From NCBI RefSeq assembly GCF_050436995.1, contig NC_134760.1:10744001-10808000 (forward strand): DNA of 64,000 nt, given 5' to 3'. Position 1 is the stretch's first letter. Each line of letters opens with the position of its first letter. This document shows positions 9,389-24,500 of the stretch, one piece after another. Both the position numbers and the translations under genes were made by a program. The stretch is from Anticarsia gemmatalis. Taxonomy: Eukaryota; Arthropoda; Insecta; Lepidoptera; Erebidae. The notes below the pieces were generated by a model, which searched no databases, was not told the DNA's origin, and was given only the letters and a program-made list of their open reading frames with translations.

Positions 9389-9682
9389 TTAAATAAAGGC
9401 AGATTTAGACAACATTATACCGAGGGTATCGGATCCCACCTGTTGAAGTCCATTCTGAAGTCGTTTGCCGAACGTCTGGACTCCTTCAATGCTTATCGTG
9501 GCACAATCATCTAAAACAGCCACGATTTGGACGGAAATGTCTTGAATGATGAAGAAGTGAAAAGTATTTTCTTGATTCAGGTTTTGAAAAAGAGCGCGGT
9601 ATAATTCAACTTTTACATGTTCAAATGATATTTTTAGGTCATAATAACTGCCAGCTGGTTCTCTATCTGTTCCAGATTGAGA
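9389..9682 (-). other. Unrecognised open stretch without ATG start
   Basis: The minus strand is open for 97 codons between a TGA (9683-9685) and the TAA at 9389-9391. Only one Met occurs, near the end. Composition looks protein-like (for example YYDLKISFEHVKVELYRALF and QIVAVLDDCATIS). No family is recognised. It may be an exon or transposon remnant, or a chance open frame. Confidence 0.25.
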
Positions 9683-11496
9683 TCACTTCATTTAAAGGAA
9701 CGATGTACTTACTAACGTTCTATCTACTATCAATTTTCAGCATTTTATATGAAAAATACACTTGTTTTAAAAGAACTTATAGCTATTGTCCGATACAAAA
9801 GCAATACGCTAATATCAAGTACAAAAAATCAGGCTACAGCCTTACACCAGAAAACTAAAACCTACCTACTCTAGTATGAAATCTGACTTCGGGTAGTTCA
9901 CCAAACTAAAAATGGTTGCTGTATTACCTCAAAAAGCGTAACAAAAAACCAAAAGCCACGATTTCACCAGGAACTCAATTTCCTCACCGAAATGACTAAC
10001 AATCGATAATTAAATAACAATACGTCATTGAAACAAGAGATGTTTGATCATTCATAATTAGCGTACAGTTGCGAATTAACGGCTGTAGATTTTCCACACA
10101 CGGCTCAGATAAGTAGGTAATCAGCGAAATCGATACAATGAAATTCATTAATCGAATGAGTGGTTTTGTTCGTGTTCAGTATCGATTTATTGAAGGATGA
10201 AGAGCTTTAAAAGGTATATGGAAATTTGTGTTATGTGGGAAAGAGTTATATTGTATTTTTTTGTATAATGCCCTCGCCGGAAGCTGTTATTATTTTTTAA
10301 ATAATACTGATACATGCCTACGTCATTCCTCTAGCGGGTAAGAGTCTTTATGACGATCTTCCTTTTTCGTATTTTATGCCGTAGTCGATTTTTTTTCTGG
10401 CTCTATTTAATTCGTCTCACCATCGCTTCCAAGGCCAATGCCTCCATGGAAGAAATATTTTTAAGGCCACTAATAAATTGTTATGGTATATAGTTACAAG
10501 TAGAAAGTATTTAAGGATAGTTCTTTCTCTGAAGGCGAAGGTTATTCGAACTTCTAGACTCAGTTTGCTCCACTGTATTTTAGTTGCTTTGTAACACTTT
10601 ATTTAATGTGACTACTTACTTTCTTTTATTACTACGTTAAACAAAGATGCAACTAGTATATCGAATACAGTTCCACTTGAATTACGTAGTTCACTATCCG
10701 TTTATCTAAAAATTAGTACAATAATTTATGTACTTTTTCATTTCTTTTTTGTTTTATAAAGGGTATACACGCACACACAAGGACACGTCAACCCAATTAC
10801 TGTGCTTGAAATATGAACACACAAACTGGCCAATTATATCTAGTGTTCTGTATTAATCTGTCAACAAATTTTGCTACATAGAGCATTTTCCGTTACATTA
10901 TATAATACGCCTATACAAAAAGATATCAATCTACTCAATATATCGAAATGACAGCAATATACCTTTATATAACATCCGCGAAACCCTACAAAAACAAAAT
11001 CAAATCCCCATACGAAATTCACATAATACGAAATCAGTGCCAACACGCCTAACAGCAAACATTACCTTTAAGGCTTTAACCGTGCATTATACCAAATATT
11101 GCTAACAAATCCCTACAAAAATGCTCACAAAAAGAATATATATCAAAAGATAAAAACCATTACGCGCTGTTACGGAATAACGATTATGTTTCAACTTTTC
11201 AAGCGAGCGATGAAAAACAAAATCGTATGCTTTTATTTTATGATCGTGGAATCTAGTTTATTTGCTTCCATGTTAGGCTGGGCATACAATGTTGAAGCAG
11301 TACTTTTTAGAAGCATTTTTAGGTCGCATGGTTGCTAAAGAGGCTATGAGTACATCGTCGTAAATATTTTTATGTGCTAAAAGAGTTGTAACGCGATGTA
11401 TTATATTTGATACAATTACTAGGTAGTGCGATATACTTTTATTTAAGTATTGACTTAATTCTTAGTTTTTTAATAATATACTATATACTTGATTTT

Positions 11497-11548
11497 TAAA
11501 TCCTATTACTGTCCCACTGCTGGGCAATTGTCCCGAACGCGAGAGGTA
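11497..11548 (-). repeat. Non-LTR retrotransposon 3'-end remnant
   Basis: The minus strand carries gttcgggacaattgcccagc followed by agtgggac, related to the gccatgggt/cagcagtgggac motif at 33218-33307 and 44690-44786. Short and decayed. Confidence 0.45.
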
Positions 11549-12366
11549 TCATAAAATACGACTAATATACTTGATAAATGCATAAAAGCTTGTATTGATA
11601 CTATAAAAAAACAAAGTGAAAAGAACGCTTATCCAAAAAAGAACTTGGTTTCACTACTCAAGAATCCGGAAACCCATAAACGCCGTACTGAATAACCCAT
11701 GAAAACGTTACTGCTAAACTCACAGTACAATAAAAATCATAGATTTTATCTGGCGTAACAAACGTATGCCTGCGCCAGGCCTTAATAAAGGATCTAGGTA
11801 CGTCGTGAATATTTATAGATGGCTAGAACGGCGCGGGAAAAAGAGGAGTTTCCAGTAAAAATCGTTTGAAAAGCAAATTGATAGACATTCTGTTAAAGTT
11901 TTTGCATGCATGAGTAAACGGATTACCGCACCGCACTCGAGCCGTAAAAATCTCTAGTTTTACTCCCATTCGTGGGAATTTGTATGGAAATATGTTGGCG
12001 AATGTCGTGTTTTTTACGGGAAAACTGTCACAATGGCATATAAAAGCAACTTTCGCTTTGGTTTTTACAAAATTCACTATATGGGACTTTACTTTTCTAT
12101 AGTACCTCTATATCCATCGTTGCTTAATTAATATGCAGTTAAAATAAACATAATAATTAAAAATATTTAGAAAACTTTTAACCAATTGAAAAACTTATTT
12201 ACATAATCTTTTAACTCACCTTCAATAAAGGTGAGATTATAAGACAAATAAATCCGGGAAAAAAGCCCTTACTTTCGGAGACATATAATACTACCCAATC
12301 ACAATAAAAAACAACCAGCATTGAAGTCATCAATAGTTTATTTAACAGAATGTCTCCTTGTTTCAG

Positions 12367-12516
12367 CTAACAATGTGGTCCGGCAAGAAGTGCTCGGAAG
12401 GCAACAACGCCAGCACCCCCACAGCCGAGGAGGAGATCAAGGTGGTGCTGGTGGGAGACACACAGTGCGGGAAGACCTCGCTAGTCCAGAGGTTCGTCTC
12501 TGACACTTTTATTGAG
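12367..12516 (+). CDS. GTPase coding exon 1 (P-loop)
   Basis: The acceptor ag is at 12365-12366 and the donor gtaagt at 12517. ATG 12373 starts MWSGKKCSEG; the exon encodes residues 1-48 including GDTQCGKTSL. The frame is also open from 12367 (Leu-Thr before the Met), so an upstream coding exon joined in phase 0 cannot be excluded. The in-frame ATG at 12358 lies in the presumed intron. Confidence 0.9.
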
Positions 12517-15500
12517 GTAAGTCATATTTCGGTTACTTTGCAGTAACATTTTTAATGTGGTTAGTGGTCAATGTAGTGATCAACATCTTGACTCTACTTA
12601 CGGACTGCTGTTAAGCGGCTGATTTCAATAATCTATCGTTAGTAAGGGATAGGCCTAGTACATTTGACAGCCATTTAAATGGAATATCATATTTAACTAC
12701 AGCATGCTAGTTTAATGGAATAGTATACTTATCTACAGTGCAATTTTGATCAACATGCTTACTTTGTAAGTACCTTCTATGGTACTAACTAGATTGTTTT
12801 TTATTTATTTTTTTATTTATTTAAAAAAAAAGATAACTCCCGCACTAAGAATTGCTCTTTTGTCGCGGGAACTTTTACAAACATACAAACGACGGACACG
12901 AAGCACAACCTGACCCGAAGCAATTATTTGTGGATCGCACAAATAATTGCTCCGTGTGGAAATCGAACCCACGACCTCCCGTTGCAGTGGTATCGGCGTG
13001 GCGACCTAAACCACTGCACCACGGAGGCAGTCAATACTATCTACACTATACTATGTACTTAGAATTAATATTTTTATGATTGACACGGGTATTTGTTCTA
13101 AATCTACTTTTTGGTTGTACAGTCTATTGCAGTACTCTGCTTAGATTATCATTAAATGATCGTGGATAAACTGTCTAAAGATTTTATACAAAGCGACAAC
13201 TGTTTTAAAGAAAAAAGAAATGCTTTTTAACTTATTTAGAACTTTAAAACGAAGCTCATTATTGTTCTAGAAAATTTGTTTGTAGGAAATTATATACATA
13301 ATTTTCTCCTGATTGAAATAAACTCAATACATAGAATATCTCAAAAGGAAGTCATGTCATGTAAAATATCAGTAGATAGTCTAGCTATAGATTAAATTTC
13401 ACGTTCGTGCCGATCTAATGGCTGACACTCTGACTGACAGCTTGTTACAGTTGAGAAAGTCACACAGTGTGAGTAAACATGTTTTGATAACGTGTTGAAG
13501 AATATTATATAAGTTTTATAATTGTTATTTGTCTTTTAACGGGTTGACAATGACATTGATATAAAGTACTAGCTAATTTTCTCGCCAACAAGCTGTGTAG
13601 CTTGGCGAGGAGAATACATGTAAAACATTATTTTGTACTATTATATGAATAAATTATTAAAAAAAAAAAAAATAAAAATAACGCTGCTCCAATTGTCTGA
13701 ACGTCAGATTTATGAAGCAAAACCGTACTTGAAATTTGGGCATAACAAACATAAAAGATGAAACCGAAAAATTAAAGCTGTGTTAGTCTGGTATCTATAT
13801 CGAAATAATAATTGAAAAATTTCATCTAAATTCTTTTAGTGTTTTTTTCAGGAAATAACAAACATCTTTCCAAACTTTCACATTTTTAGTATTAGTGGAA
13901 TTAATCATAATAATAACGGCTTCCTTCTTCCGTCGAGGACTCCTAGGAGCTGCTGTTTAGCGACTGATTTCACTACTTGTTACGTCTCTACTTTATTGCC
14001 TTTTACACATTCAAATCTCAGGGACTATATCAAAGCCTAAACACCGAATTCTAGCTACGTCTATAAATGGTGTGCCGTGTGTCCGACAGATGGCACTAGA
14101 GTAGCCCTTCACAAGTTATTACATGTCTACATTAAGTCCTGTTTTACGAGTTTTCAGTAAAACAGTAAAGTCCTTCCATTTTAATAGTTTCGGGTCATCT
14201 CGGGATACGACTGGAATAATAAAATGGTTTAATAGAACTTAGTGGTCGTAAACGCGATCTGTAATCGTGAAGTCTGGAGTTTGACTCTTTGGCAAACGTA
14301 TAATAATATTATTTGCAATTTTTATGTAAGAGTCTTTCAGTTTTCGATTCTTTTAACTATCATCGTATCATATTCTTCTGGTTACAAGTGATTTACTGGT
14401 ACTCATATGCTTATTACACAAAGGTTAACTTAGATATCCCTTTACTGTCCACTGCAGGGCACGTCTCCTCCCATAATGAAAGATGACAGAAAACTTTGAC
14501 ATTTTCACTTTACCTTTAAATGAATATGAATCAGTCAGTCAGTCAATCAGGCGATGCTTACCACTAACCATACGATAAAAGAATAAAAAGTAATTTAATA
14601 AAGACGATAATATAAAAACCTATTGAATTTATTTGTTATTCTCCTACATAGTAAATCAGCCAATATTTCACTTCCACCACATTTCCTTACAAATAAAAGG
14701 ACTTATTACGTATTTCAGGCTTTCCGTTCACGACAATAACCTCTTAAAGAAAACAATATGTGTCCTAAAGAAGGATAAGTAGGTACCTAAGAGTATGACT
14801 AGCACTTTTTGCGGGTTCCATATAAGTATTTTAAGTATAATTATTTGGCACCTGAGATTTTTTTTTTATAAACTCATCATATTCATTCAAAGATGATGGT
14901 GGCGATTCTAATCGTTCTGGGACAAATGTTTTTAATAATCGATTAAATTCCGTAGACTTCAATATCTTTTTAAATAAATCAAGCAGCTAGTGAATACTGG
15001 ATTTTAACTAAAAGACCGTCTCTATCAAAAACCAAATTATACTAATTTTCCAAAATCACGAAAACCAAGTCCTAGTAACAGTAGTAGTTTGTATTAAGTA
15101 CCTATTTACTTAATACAAATTAATATTAACATATAAGCCAAAAACATTGTTAAACCATTCTCCACTGTTTTAAAAATTACACCCAACAAAAATGTTAAAT
15201 ACATCTCCTTTATTTTCATACGGACCCCTAAAAACCCAGCTAAGTAGACATTCTTCACACTTGTAATAAAACCATCTGAAACGAAAAACAATCCAACACG
15301 TCCCTTTCGCGTGTGTGTGCGAAACAAAACGATTACAAGTCCTACTTACTTAGTCCTAAAACAACATCCTGTAGCTAAAATATCGACTTCACGCTTTATG
15401 AATGACGGCGGCGTTTTAACATCTACATTTGTGTATAGGGTGTTTAAATATTTTTGGGGAAGCGTTTCGGTAATACTCCCTTTTGTGTAAAGTTATAAAT

Positions 15501-18500
15501 AGAGCAGACCTCGTTTACGGGATGTTATTAGGAAAAAATACCTTTATATAGTAGTTGTAATTAGACTCCTTTTTTAAAATTGATTTGTGAATTTGTCGTA
15601 CTCGTACACAAATCAGTGGTCTAAATTAATACACTTATTATTATTATTAGGTTCCAAACACATTGAAAGATTCGTTAAGGTACTACAAGGTAGGTACATA
15701 ATATTATGTAAATAATAGAAAGCCGTGTATGCTAAGGCTTTTACTAAGTTGTCAGACTTTATTAGTCACTTGACTTCAAATTATCATTGTAAACAATATC
15801 TTTACTATATGAAACATAGTAGGTAAACATATTCATTACCAATGTACGCTTCTCTCTATTCGTCTACAATATTAGCCTATCAGCAAGATAATCAAAGCCT
15901 CCCGAAATAAACACCTTGAGTAAACACGTATATTGCCTACCAATAACGATTAACCTTCGTTTATCGGTAATAGCCTATAATTTGAGACGGACACCAATGT
16001 GGGCCATAGAGACAAAACTGGCCTGATTTAAGAGACAGAGACAAAACTGGGCCGATTTAAGAGACAGAGACAAAAATAGGCCAGTTGTAGAGACAGATAT
16101 AAATGACTGAATTACAATGCTATCTAACAAATTGGCTGGCAATGGATTGTTGTACTGACACTGTTAGGGTGTCAGCTGATTAGAGAATTTGGTTTGAAAC
16201 GAGCGATCGGATGTTTCTTACAAGGTATAAAAGATAAGCGATGATAAACATTTTAAAGCTTGTGTTAATTGCAGTAAGTTATTCTATTGTTTTCTTTTTG
16301 GAACATATAATCTTCTTTACCTATATTCTATATAAAATATTCTAGTCTTCAAGTAAATTAATTACAGTAACCACATGGCAGTACATTTTAACGCGTTGAT
16401 AGAGTTTGAACGATCAGAGCTATATTTTCAATTTCAATTTATTTTTTATTTCATAAACAATTTTTACATTGTGTTTGAAAACATATATTATAAAGACAGA
16501 AAAACACCACTTACACATCCCAGTACAAGTATTGAATACAAAATTACACTATTATAAACATGCATGTGAACAGAATATAAACAATCCAAAGCGATGAGTG
16601 GTCAATAATAAATTATAATTAAATTTAAGCGAATTGTATTTTTTAATAAATTGATTATAGATGTCTTTGTATAGAACAATTAATTATGTGAATTATGTCA
16701 TTAAATTTATCGTTATAATAGTAATTTATTATTGTTGTTCCACCTCACTGTATGTACACTTTTGCAAATCATCAAGAGAATATAAACACCCTTTCTGTAG
16801 AAATGTTTTAAGCTTGATTTTAAAATTACTCTTATAAAGCAAGTTCTTTAAACCTGTAGGTAACTTGTTAAATATTTTTATAGCGCTGTAATAACTACTG
16901 TGTTTAACTATATTCAGATGTGGTATATATTTGCACTGAAAATCTTTTCTACGTGTGTTTTCTCGTAGTTGCCGTTCCTCTTCCGTTTCATAGTTGTGAA
17001 CGTGTTTCGCAAAATTGGTTAACAAGACTAGTATATACAGACTCGGTACTGTTAAAATTTCGAGGTTCTCAAAATACGGTTTACAAGATGCGTCTTGTCT
17101 TATACCTACGATCGTTCTGATCGCCCTTTTCTGCAAAACGAACGCTCGGGCAATATTGTAATTGTAACTAGCTCCCCAGAATAATATGCTATACCTTAAT
17201 TTGGATTCCACAAGACCATAATATACTATTTTTAAATACTCAATACCAACTTCATCCCTTAGGCTTCTTAACACGTAGCAGGCAGAACTGATTGCACTTT
17301 CTAAGCTTGCTAGCTCATCCTTCCAGTTTAGATACTCATCTATGTTAACTCCAAGAAATTTGGTAGTCCTTACGGTATTTATAATTTCCCCATTTAAAAC
17401 GCAATTAAGTTTATCACTATTCTTGGCGGTTGAACGAAATAACATGATGTTAGTTTTACTGGTGTTTAATTTAAGACTATTTATTGAGAACCAATTATGA
17501 AAAATGCTTAATGTCTCATTAACTTTCAGATTCAAACTGGCTATAGTCTTTGCTGATATAATAGCATTAGTGTCATCGGCAAACATAATAGGTTGAATAT
17601 CTCCATTTGATATGTTTGTAACGTAATGTATCAAGTCATTAATAAATGTAATGAAGAATATGGGGCCGAGAATTGAACCTTGCGGTACCCCAGTATTGAT
17701 TGGCATCATTTTTGACCTAAATGTTTCCTCACATGTACATTTGCTATCAGAACCGTTACTATCAGCTACTGCTTGTATTTCGACAAACATTTTTCTATTT
17801 TTGAGATACGATTCTAATAGTTTTCCTGCATTACCTCTAACTCCATAATGTTCAAATTTTTTTAAAAGCAGTTCATGGTTCACTGTATCAAAAGCGGCAC
17901 TGAGATCTAAATAAAGCCCTGCCACTTTCTTTTTCTGGTTCATTCTATTAACAATATCGCTAACTAGAGACTCAATTGCGTCTTGTGTGCCGACTCCTGC
18001 TGTGTACCCAAATTGTCTGAGGTGTAACACATTGTTTAATTTTAGGTGTTTAATCAACCTGTCTTTTATTACTTTCTCAAAAATTTTTGACATCGTCGGT
18101 AATAGTGAAATGGGCCTATACATAGAGGGATCGGATTTAACTCCCTTTTTATAAATTGGTATTATTTTTGCTATTTTGAATTGATCCGGAAAAATACCCT
18201 GCTCCAAACAATCATTAAACATATTGGTCATGGGTTCTGCTAGTATGTCAACATTTTCTTTAATTGATGATATGGGCAATTCATCAAAACCACACGAAGA
18301 CTTATTATCCATGTGATTAACTAATTTAAAGATTTCTTTAGATGTGACTGGGTCCCATGTAATCGGATCTTCGACTTTGCAGGTATGTTTTTCTAAAATA
18401 CTGATGGCCATTTGAGAATAACCTTGTGTTTGACTGAAAGTACGTCCAAACTCTTCAGCGAAAATGTTAACAATTTTTGACGGATCCGATACAATTTTAT

Positions 18501-21500
18501 TACCAGATTTTAGGTTAATATTATCTTTTATAACTTGTTTTTTATTTCTATGACGATTGATAATCTTCCAAATATCTTTAGACAAATTTTTAAACTTAAC
18601 TATTTCTCTTTGAACCGCCAATCTCTTGGACTGCTTTATTACCCTCCTATACACAGCAATATAATTCTGTCTGTAGTTATTAATACTAAAATGATTGTGT
18701 TCACCTTTGCCTACTACTAAAAATCGCTTCATTTGGCTAGAGGTTTTGATTCCTTTCGATACCCAGTGCAAATTTGTTAGAGCGTTAAACCTTATTTGTC
18801 TTTTCTGTCTTTTAAAACTTTGTTTGTACACAGTTTGGAGCGTTTTCATAAAAGTATTGAAACCTAAATTATTCCAATCAAAACTTAAAAGTCTTTGCCT
18901 GTATCTGATTTTATTTTTAGTAGTAACCCTCCTTTTCATTACATAGAACACTTTGTTTTTATTTATTTTTTTACATAATAATGTCAAGTTACATAACAAA
19001 CCGGCATGTCCATCAGCTAAACCATTGTGGTCAACGTCTAATTTATGAATACATTGTGATGGTATATTAGTCAAAATGTTATCAATACAGGATGAAGAGT
19101 CATTGCGAATAAAAGTAATAGTGTCAATAAGGGGTTTAAAATTATAACATGTTAATAAATTAATGAAATCTCGACTTTTTTTGCTATCCGTTAATAAGTC
19201 GATATTAAAATCTCCACATATGCAACAGTTGCTGCCATATAGGTTTTCTAACAAAGCTTCCAGTTTATTCATGAACATATTTAAGTTCGTATCATAGGGA
19301 TTACGATAGCAGCAACATATGCAAGCGCCAGTGATTTTATCCTTAACTGCACATATCTCAAAAGCCTCCATTGTATACAATTTCTTAGCAATTGGTAGTT
19401 CTTCACATTCTCTATACTTTCTTGCTAGTATAACAGTACCTCCTCTCTGTTTGTTCCTTCTGGTATTGAAAGAGACTATCCTATAGTTAGTAAAATTTAT
19501 TAAATTCACCAATTTATCATTAAGAAAATGCTCACTTATGCACAGATAATCTATACCAATTTTTAAGCTTTCTATATATATCTCGAACTCATTTTTTTTA
19601 TTATTCAGTCCACAAACATTTTGGTGATAGATATTTAAATTTGTAAATGTTGAATCATTATTGTGATTGTTTATACACATTGAGCTATTCTCAGTGAGAT
19701 TGGAGGCGAAAACAAATAGTATCAGGTTGTGATGAACTACATTGGTCGGCTACTAGTGTGGGTGTCATTATGATGGGTGATGGTGTTTCACTAAGGCAAA
19801 AACTAGCATTGTCAGTTTGGGTACTTACACTAATTGTCTTAGCCGACTCATGTTGTTAGCCGAATAATAAATAGAAGAAAGAATAATCTATGTACAAAAG
19901 TCATAAGATGTGATTAGCTTAATCAACTTAGTACACAGTGAAACCAATAGCAACATTTCAGAATCTAGCGTTGCTTAAACTCGCCAATCAACCTCTCCCC
20001 TTAGCTTGCTAACTAAACTTTTTCACCGAATTCCGATAAAACTTTTTGTTTGATGGTTGACAAATTTATGTGGAATGGCAAAGCGTGAACGGTATTGATT
20101 TGACGTGTGGCGCGAACTGAGAGGCGACACGAAATTTTGCAATAGCATTTTTTATTTGGCTTCAAAACGAAATTGAAAAATCCTGAAATAGGTGCTTGAA
20201 TACGAAAGCTAGTGCCTAAATGGTTTTGTGTTTTATCGATCAAACTACATCACGAGTTAGCATTTTGATGGGGAAATGCCTCGTTTGGTATTTTTTTGTT
20301 TAACATTCAAATCGTTCTAGGAAATGAGTAGAATGAGAGCGTATTGTTTCTATCATAGATACTAAACTTTAGCGTTGCATAATGCAATGACAGGCTACTA
20401 CAAAGTCTAATTGCCGTGTTACGGCTTTGGTCGAGACGTCAAGCGAAACTAGCTTTAATATGCGTGTGTCTTAATGTTTATCATAGTCGAAAGCTTTAAC
20501 TTTCCTTAAAACTACTTATATTATATCTTGTACATTCATACCGCATACACATACATAACACGATCAAAATAATTACCTTCTGTCTGCATTTCAAATCCAT
20601 AAAACGCATTTTACACCTCAATTTATATACATAAAATATTATCCTTAGTATTGAACACTTCTAAAAGGGCGTTGTAGATAACTCAGTCTAGAATCTTGTA
20701 AAGACTTAATTGTATATTTCGTCTACTACTTTTGGCACTATTTGCGACCCAGTATTTTGATCCATAATTTAAAGGACTTACAAGCAAATCAAATTAAACC
20801 TTCCAAGGCATTTTACTAGTTGAAATAAAACACAGACTAGGGCACGTACTGAAAGCACGCATGGTGTATAAGTGAGATTTATAGAACGAAGGGATGCATG
20901 TATGTACCTTCAAGGAACCTTTAATAGCATAAGGGTCCTTTTCAAAGTGACGGGACATGGCCTAGTTAGGAAATGTGACTTTGTTTTTGGTTTTAGAAAT
21001 TAGAGGTAATTTTTTCAGTTTATACTATTGAATAGAAAGAGTTATGATAATAGAAATTAATAAAAAAAATAGTTCTTATGGAATACGCTAGAGGCGCTGA
21101 TCGGTTTTCATAATCTATACCAAAATTTTGTTAATAACTACTTACTCGGTCAATGATAGTTAATAGTAGTAAGTCGATAGAGTAGTCAAAGTTAAAAGTC
21201 TACTCTCTGAACATCGACTTATTTATAAAATTTTTACATGATAAGCTTACCTGCGACTTTGTTATTGCGTAAAAATGTTAATTATTTACCCATTTTTAAC
21301 AAAAATCTTACGTTATACTCTGAGAAAGATGATTCATAATCGGTTTATTAGTTTTTAGCAAGATGACCACCTCCACCACGCTACAATAACTGTATTAAAA
21401 TGACAGTAGATAGTAAAATATTAAGCCATAATATACGTCCCCTCATTGAAATTACGAATACTATTGTTACAAAGAAACCCTATTATTTTAGGAGTAAGAG

Positions 21501-24500
21501 AGTTCATTGCCTTCACTCGGTAAAGTCCTAAGAAAACAGTGAGAGTTATTCTTCAATTGATTTAACAAAGTTAGGTGGATTAATCCTAGAAATGGCTCTA
21601 CATATACATTAGAGCTCTGACTATAGTAATATCAATATAACTGCATATTTTAGAAAAGTCCCTTAACCTGTCTTTCTCCCTGTTCAAGATGAATTAAAGA
21701 ATTACTTGAACTATCATACAGTTTTTATAACTCAAAATGATTTATGAGAAATGTGTAACTGCATGATTCATAACGATTTTGGGTAAATTATGGCTGAACC
21801 ACCGCTATTAAAGTAAATAAAATTTTAACGCTGCATTAAAGCAGAATATAGAGAAACATTGCTTAAAAATCTGTAAACAATTTAACGCAATAGTTTGAAA
21901 GGTAAAATTTCCTTCACACATGAACATTAGCATGCAACGGAAACCTCACATAACACTTTCTTAAAATAACTAAAAATACAGATCAAAGTCAAGGCTTGGA
22001 ACTAATCATTGACCACTTTTCAAAACAATTAAGAACAAAACAACTCACTTCCGCTCTTAAAACAATCATAATTCAATAACTCGAAACCGTTTAAGAAAAC
22101 CAATTCTAAATCCGATGCCAGAAAGAGAAAGAACACAAAAAACAAAGCGAAAGAAAAGGATAGAACATCGAATGTTTGTTAGACGAAAGTTCTTAATTCG
22201 TTTTAGAACGAAAGTTTGCAATGTTTTCTTAATTTGAAAATGGATTTAGAACTGGCAGCTTTTGTAAAGAAAGAGGGGTGTACATTGCATTTTTAAAAAG
22301 ATTTACCGTTGATGAATGCATGCCGTTTTGCTCATTATATCTATTTTAAATGCATTCATAATATCACGGCTTTAAAACCTCAAGGTATAGGCAGCGGTGT
22401 ATAAAATACACTCGCAGTTCGCTATTAACAAATGTCAGACTAATGTTAAAGAGAGAGAACATATTGCTACTTACAGGACACGTTACCATAATCCGGACCC
22501 TATATCTCAACATTCAAATATGAATTATAATATAAATAGCAATAGTACCTTACCCAAACCGGGAAACGTCTTATGCCCGGTTACTGAGGTTTTTTTATAT
22601 GAGTTTTAACACTATTGAATAGATAAACTACTACTAAATGTACCAGAGAATCCGGGGGTAAATCAGTCAATTAATCAACTACTGATTGCGCCACAAGGGG
22701 AGACTTCTTTTCCTCAAAAAGATTTACAGTTTCATAAAATTACACTGTCAGCGGTAAATCTTTTCGGAATGCAGTTAATACATTCTGAAATTAGATCAGT
22801 TGACCGAGAGATGCTACTTACCGACCATTAACCCTCAGACTGATTAAGATGTCCTTAAATTGGAATCACTGCCATTGTGGAATGTAAATAGCGCGTCACT
22901 TGTTTTTTTTGACGTGCCGCGGCCGTTAGCTCAAAAAGTACTGAATTTATCTTGATTTTACTCTAACTAAAGTTGCGTCTTTATAACCCTACAAGGGATT
23001 GAAAACAGCAATAATTTTTATGAGGGATGTTCATTGACAAAAAAAGGATAAACACGAAGTAGGTCTTTAGTAGAAAATACAAGAAAATGCGTGTATTCCT
23101 AATATCAAAACATGATTTATTTAGAGTGCGTAGAAGTTGTAGAATGTGAAATAATTACGTTATTCAATTTGTTAACCTAATTTTATGTTACCCTTAAAAA
23201 CATTTTTGTTATATTTCAAATAAAACTATGTCTTAAGTGTTTCGCAGATATTATTTTATTCGTAAAAAGGGTGTCGACGAAAAAAAGTCCTCTTCTCAAA
23301 ATTGCTTATTTTATTATACGTATTCGTGATTTTGCAAACATATTTAAAGCAACATTTTTAATTTCACTTTTGATATTCACATTATGTTATCCAAAACGTT
23401 GTCCTAATTAACATCGTAATTAGTAATTACAATAGTTACGCCATTAGGTGTCGTTACATTACAATCTGCCGTAAACATTATTACCTATTGTCCATTGTTA
23501 CATTGTTATTGTTTAATTTTTAGTTTTACTTTTTAAAACAATCGCCTTACAACAGACGTGTAAAGAGGTTTCACTGTCTATGGTATTACGCTAATTAAGA
23601 CTATGTAAAACAATATGCCGTTAAAATAGGATAGTTGACGGACTTAACAAAAAATTATTAAACTTGTTCATGTAAATGGTTCATCCAAAATCTAATGTTT
23701 AAATTAAACTTATTTTACATTGAAATATGTATTGCAATTATCCGATTACACTGAAAATACGAAACAGTGACGTCACTGTGCCGTATTTCTATACTAGAAT
23801 GTGTTTTTGACATTTGGTAAAGAATACCTGATTTGACTGGTACTTAACTAGGTACCATATAATTATTGTTCCTAAAAGTTTTCCTAAAAGTTTTCCTAAA
23901 AGTTTTCCTAAAATATATATAACGCGTAAATTCAAAGCAATTAGCGTCGTCTACCGACTGCAGTTTCTAACTGCAAGCTGTTTCTGAAACATTTAATTAC
24001 ATTTATATTTGTTTTACTAATCTGTTTCCTATTAAACTAACTAACTAACTAAATTGTTATTAAATAGCGCAATAAGGCTGTCGTATTTACAAAATTATTC
24101 AGAACCTGACTAGGGTTTGATTTCCAGATGTAACAAGTATTTTATAGTAGAAAGATTAATTGAAGCTAACATGCATGTCCATTCAAAATTCAGAATGACA
24201 TACAAAATAAAAATATTTAGCTTACAACAAAAATAATCTTTTTTTTTTCATTATTATTAAGATACAGATTTTGGTCAATTCTGTCTTTTCTAAAGCTCAC
24301 GACTCAATTCCATATCAATTGATAAAGCCATTAAACAACAAATAAATAAACTTACGCATAAATAATTCACCAAAACGGCTCTAACATACCATAAACATCT
24401 ATTATTACTTCAAAACTCCATACATCACCGATTCCCACCTTTATCTCGACCATAGAGCTCATAACAACCATGTTTTTTAACGTAAAACATTAATCTTTGG

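Larger units (their letters stand above)
9121..12366. other. Region upstream of the GTPase gene's first identified coding exon
   Basis: AT-rich and mostly unassigned. It contains the minus-strand open stretch at 9389-9682 and a retroposon 3'-end remnant at 11497-11548. The last bases (aacagaatgtctccttgtttcag) form a polypyrimidine tract and splice acceptor ending at 12366, so at least the right part is an intron that follows an unidentified 5' non-coding or short coding exon. No promoter could be identified. Confidence 0.5.
16420..19860 (-). mobile_element. CR1/jockey-superfamily non-LTR retrotransposon, 5'-truncated
   Basis: The minus-strand element carries a complete ORF2 (16729-19680) and about 300 bp of 3' sequence ending near 16420-16440 in attgaaattgaaaat-like simple repeat. 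Upstream of ORF2 only a possible 54-codon ORF1 tail is seen, so the 5' end is truncated. No convincing target-site duplication was found, so both limits are approximate. It lies antisense in intron 1 of the GTPase gene. Confidence 0.75.

Noticed and set aside
23869..23914. CRISPR-like or regulatory repeat array
   Set aside because: Contiguous 12-bp units without spacers in a eukaryotic intron; a simple tandem repeat.
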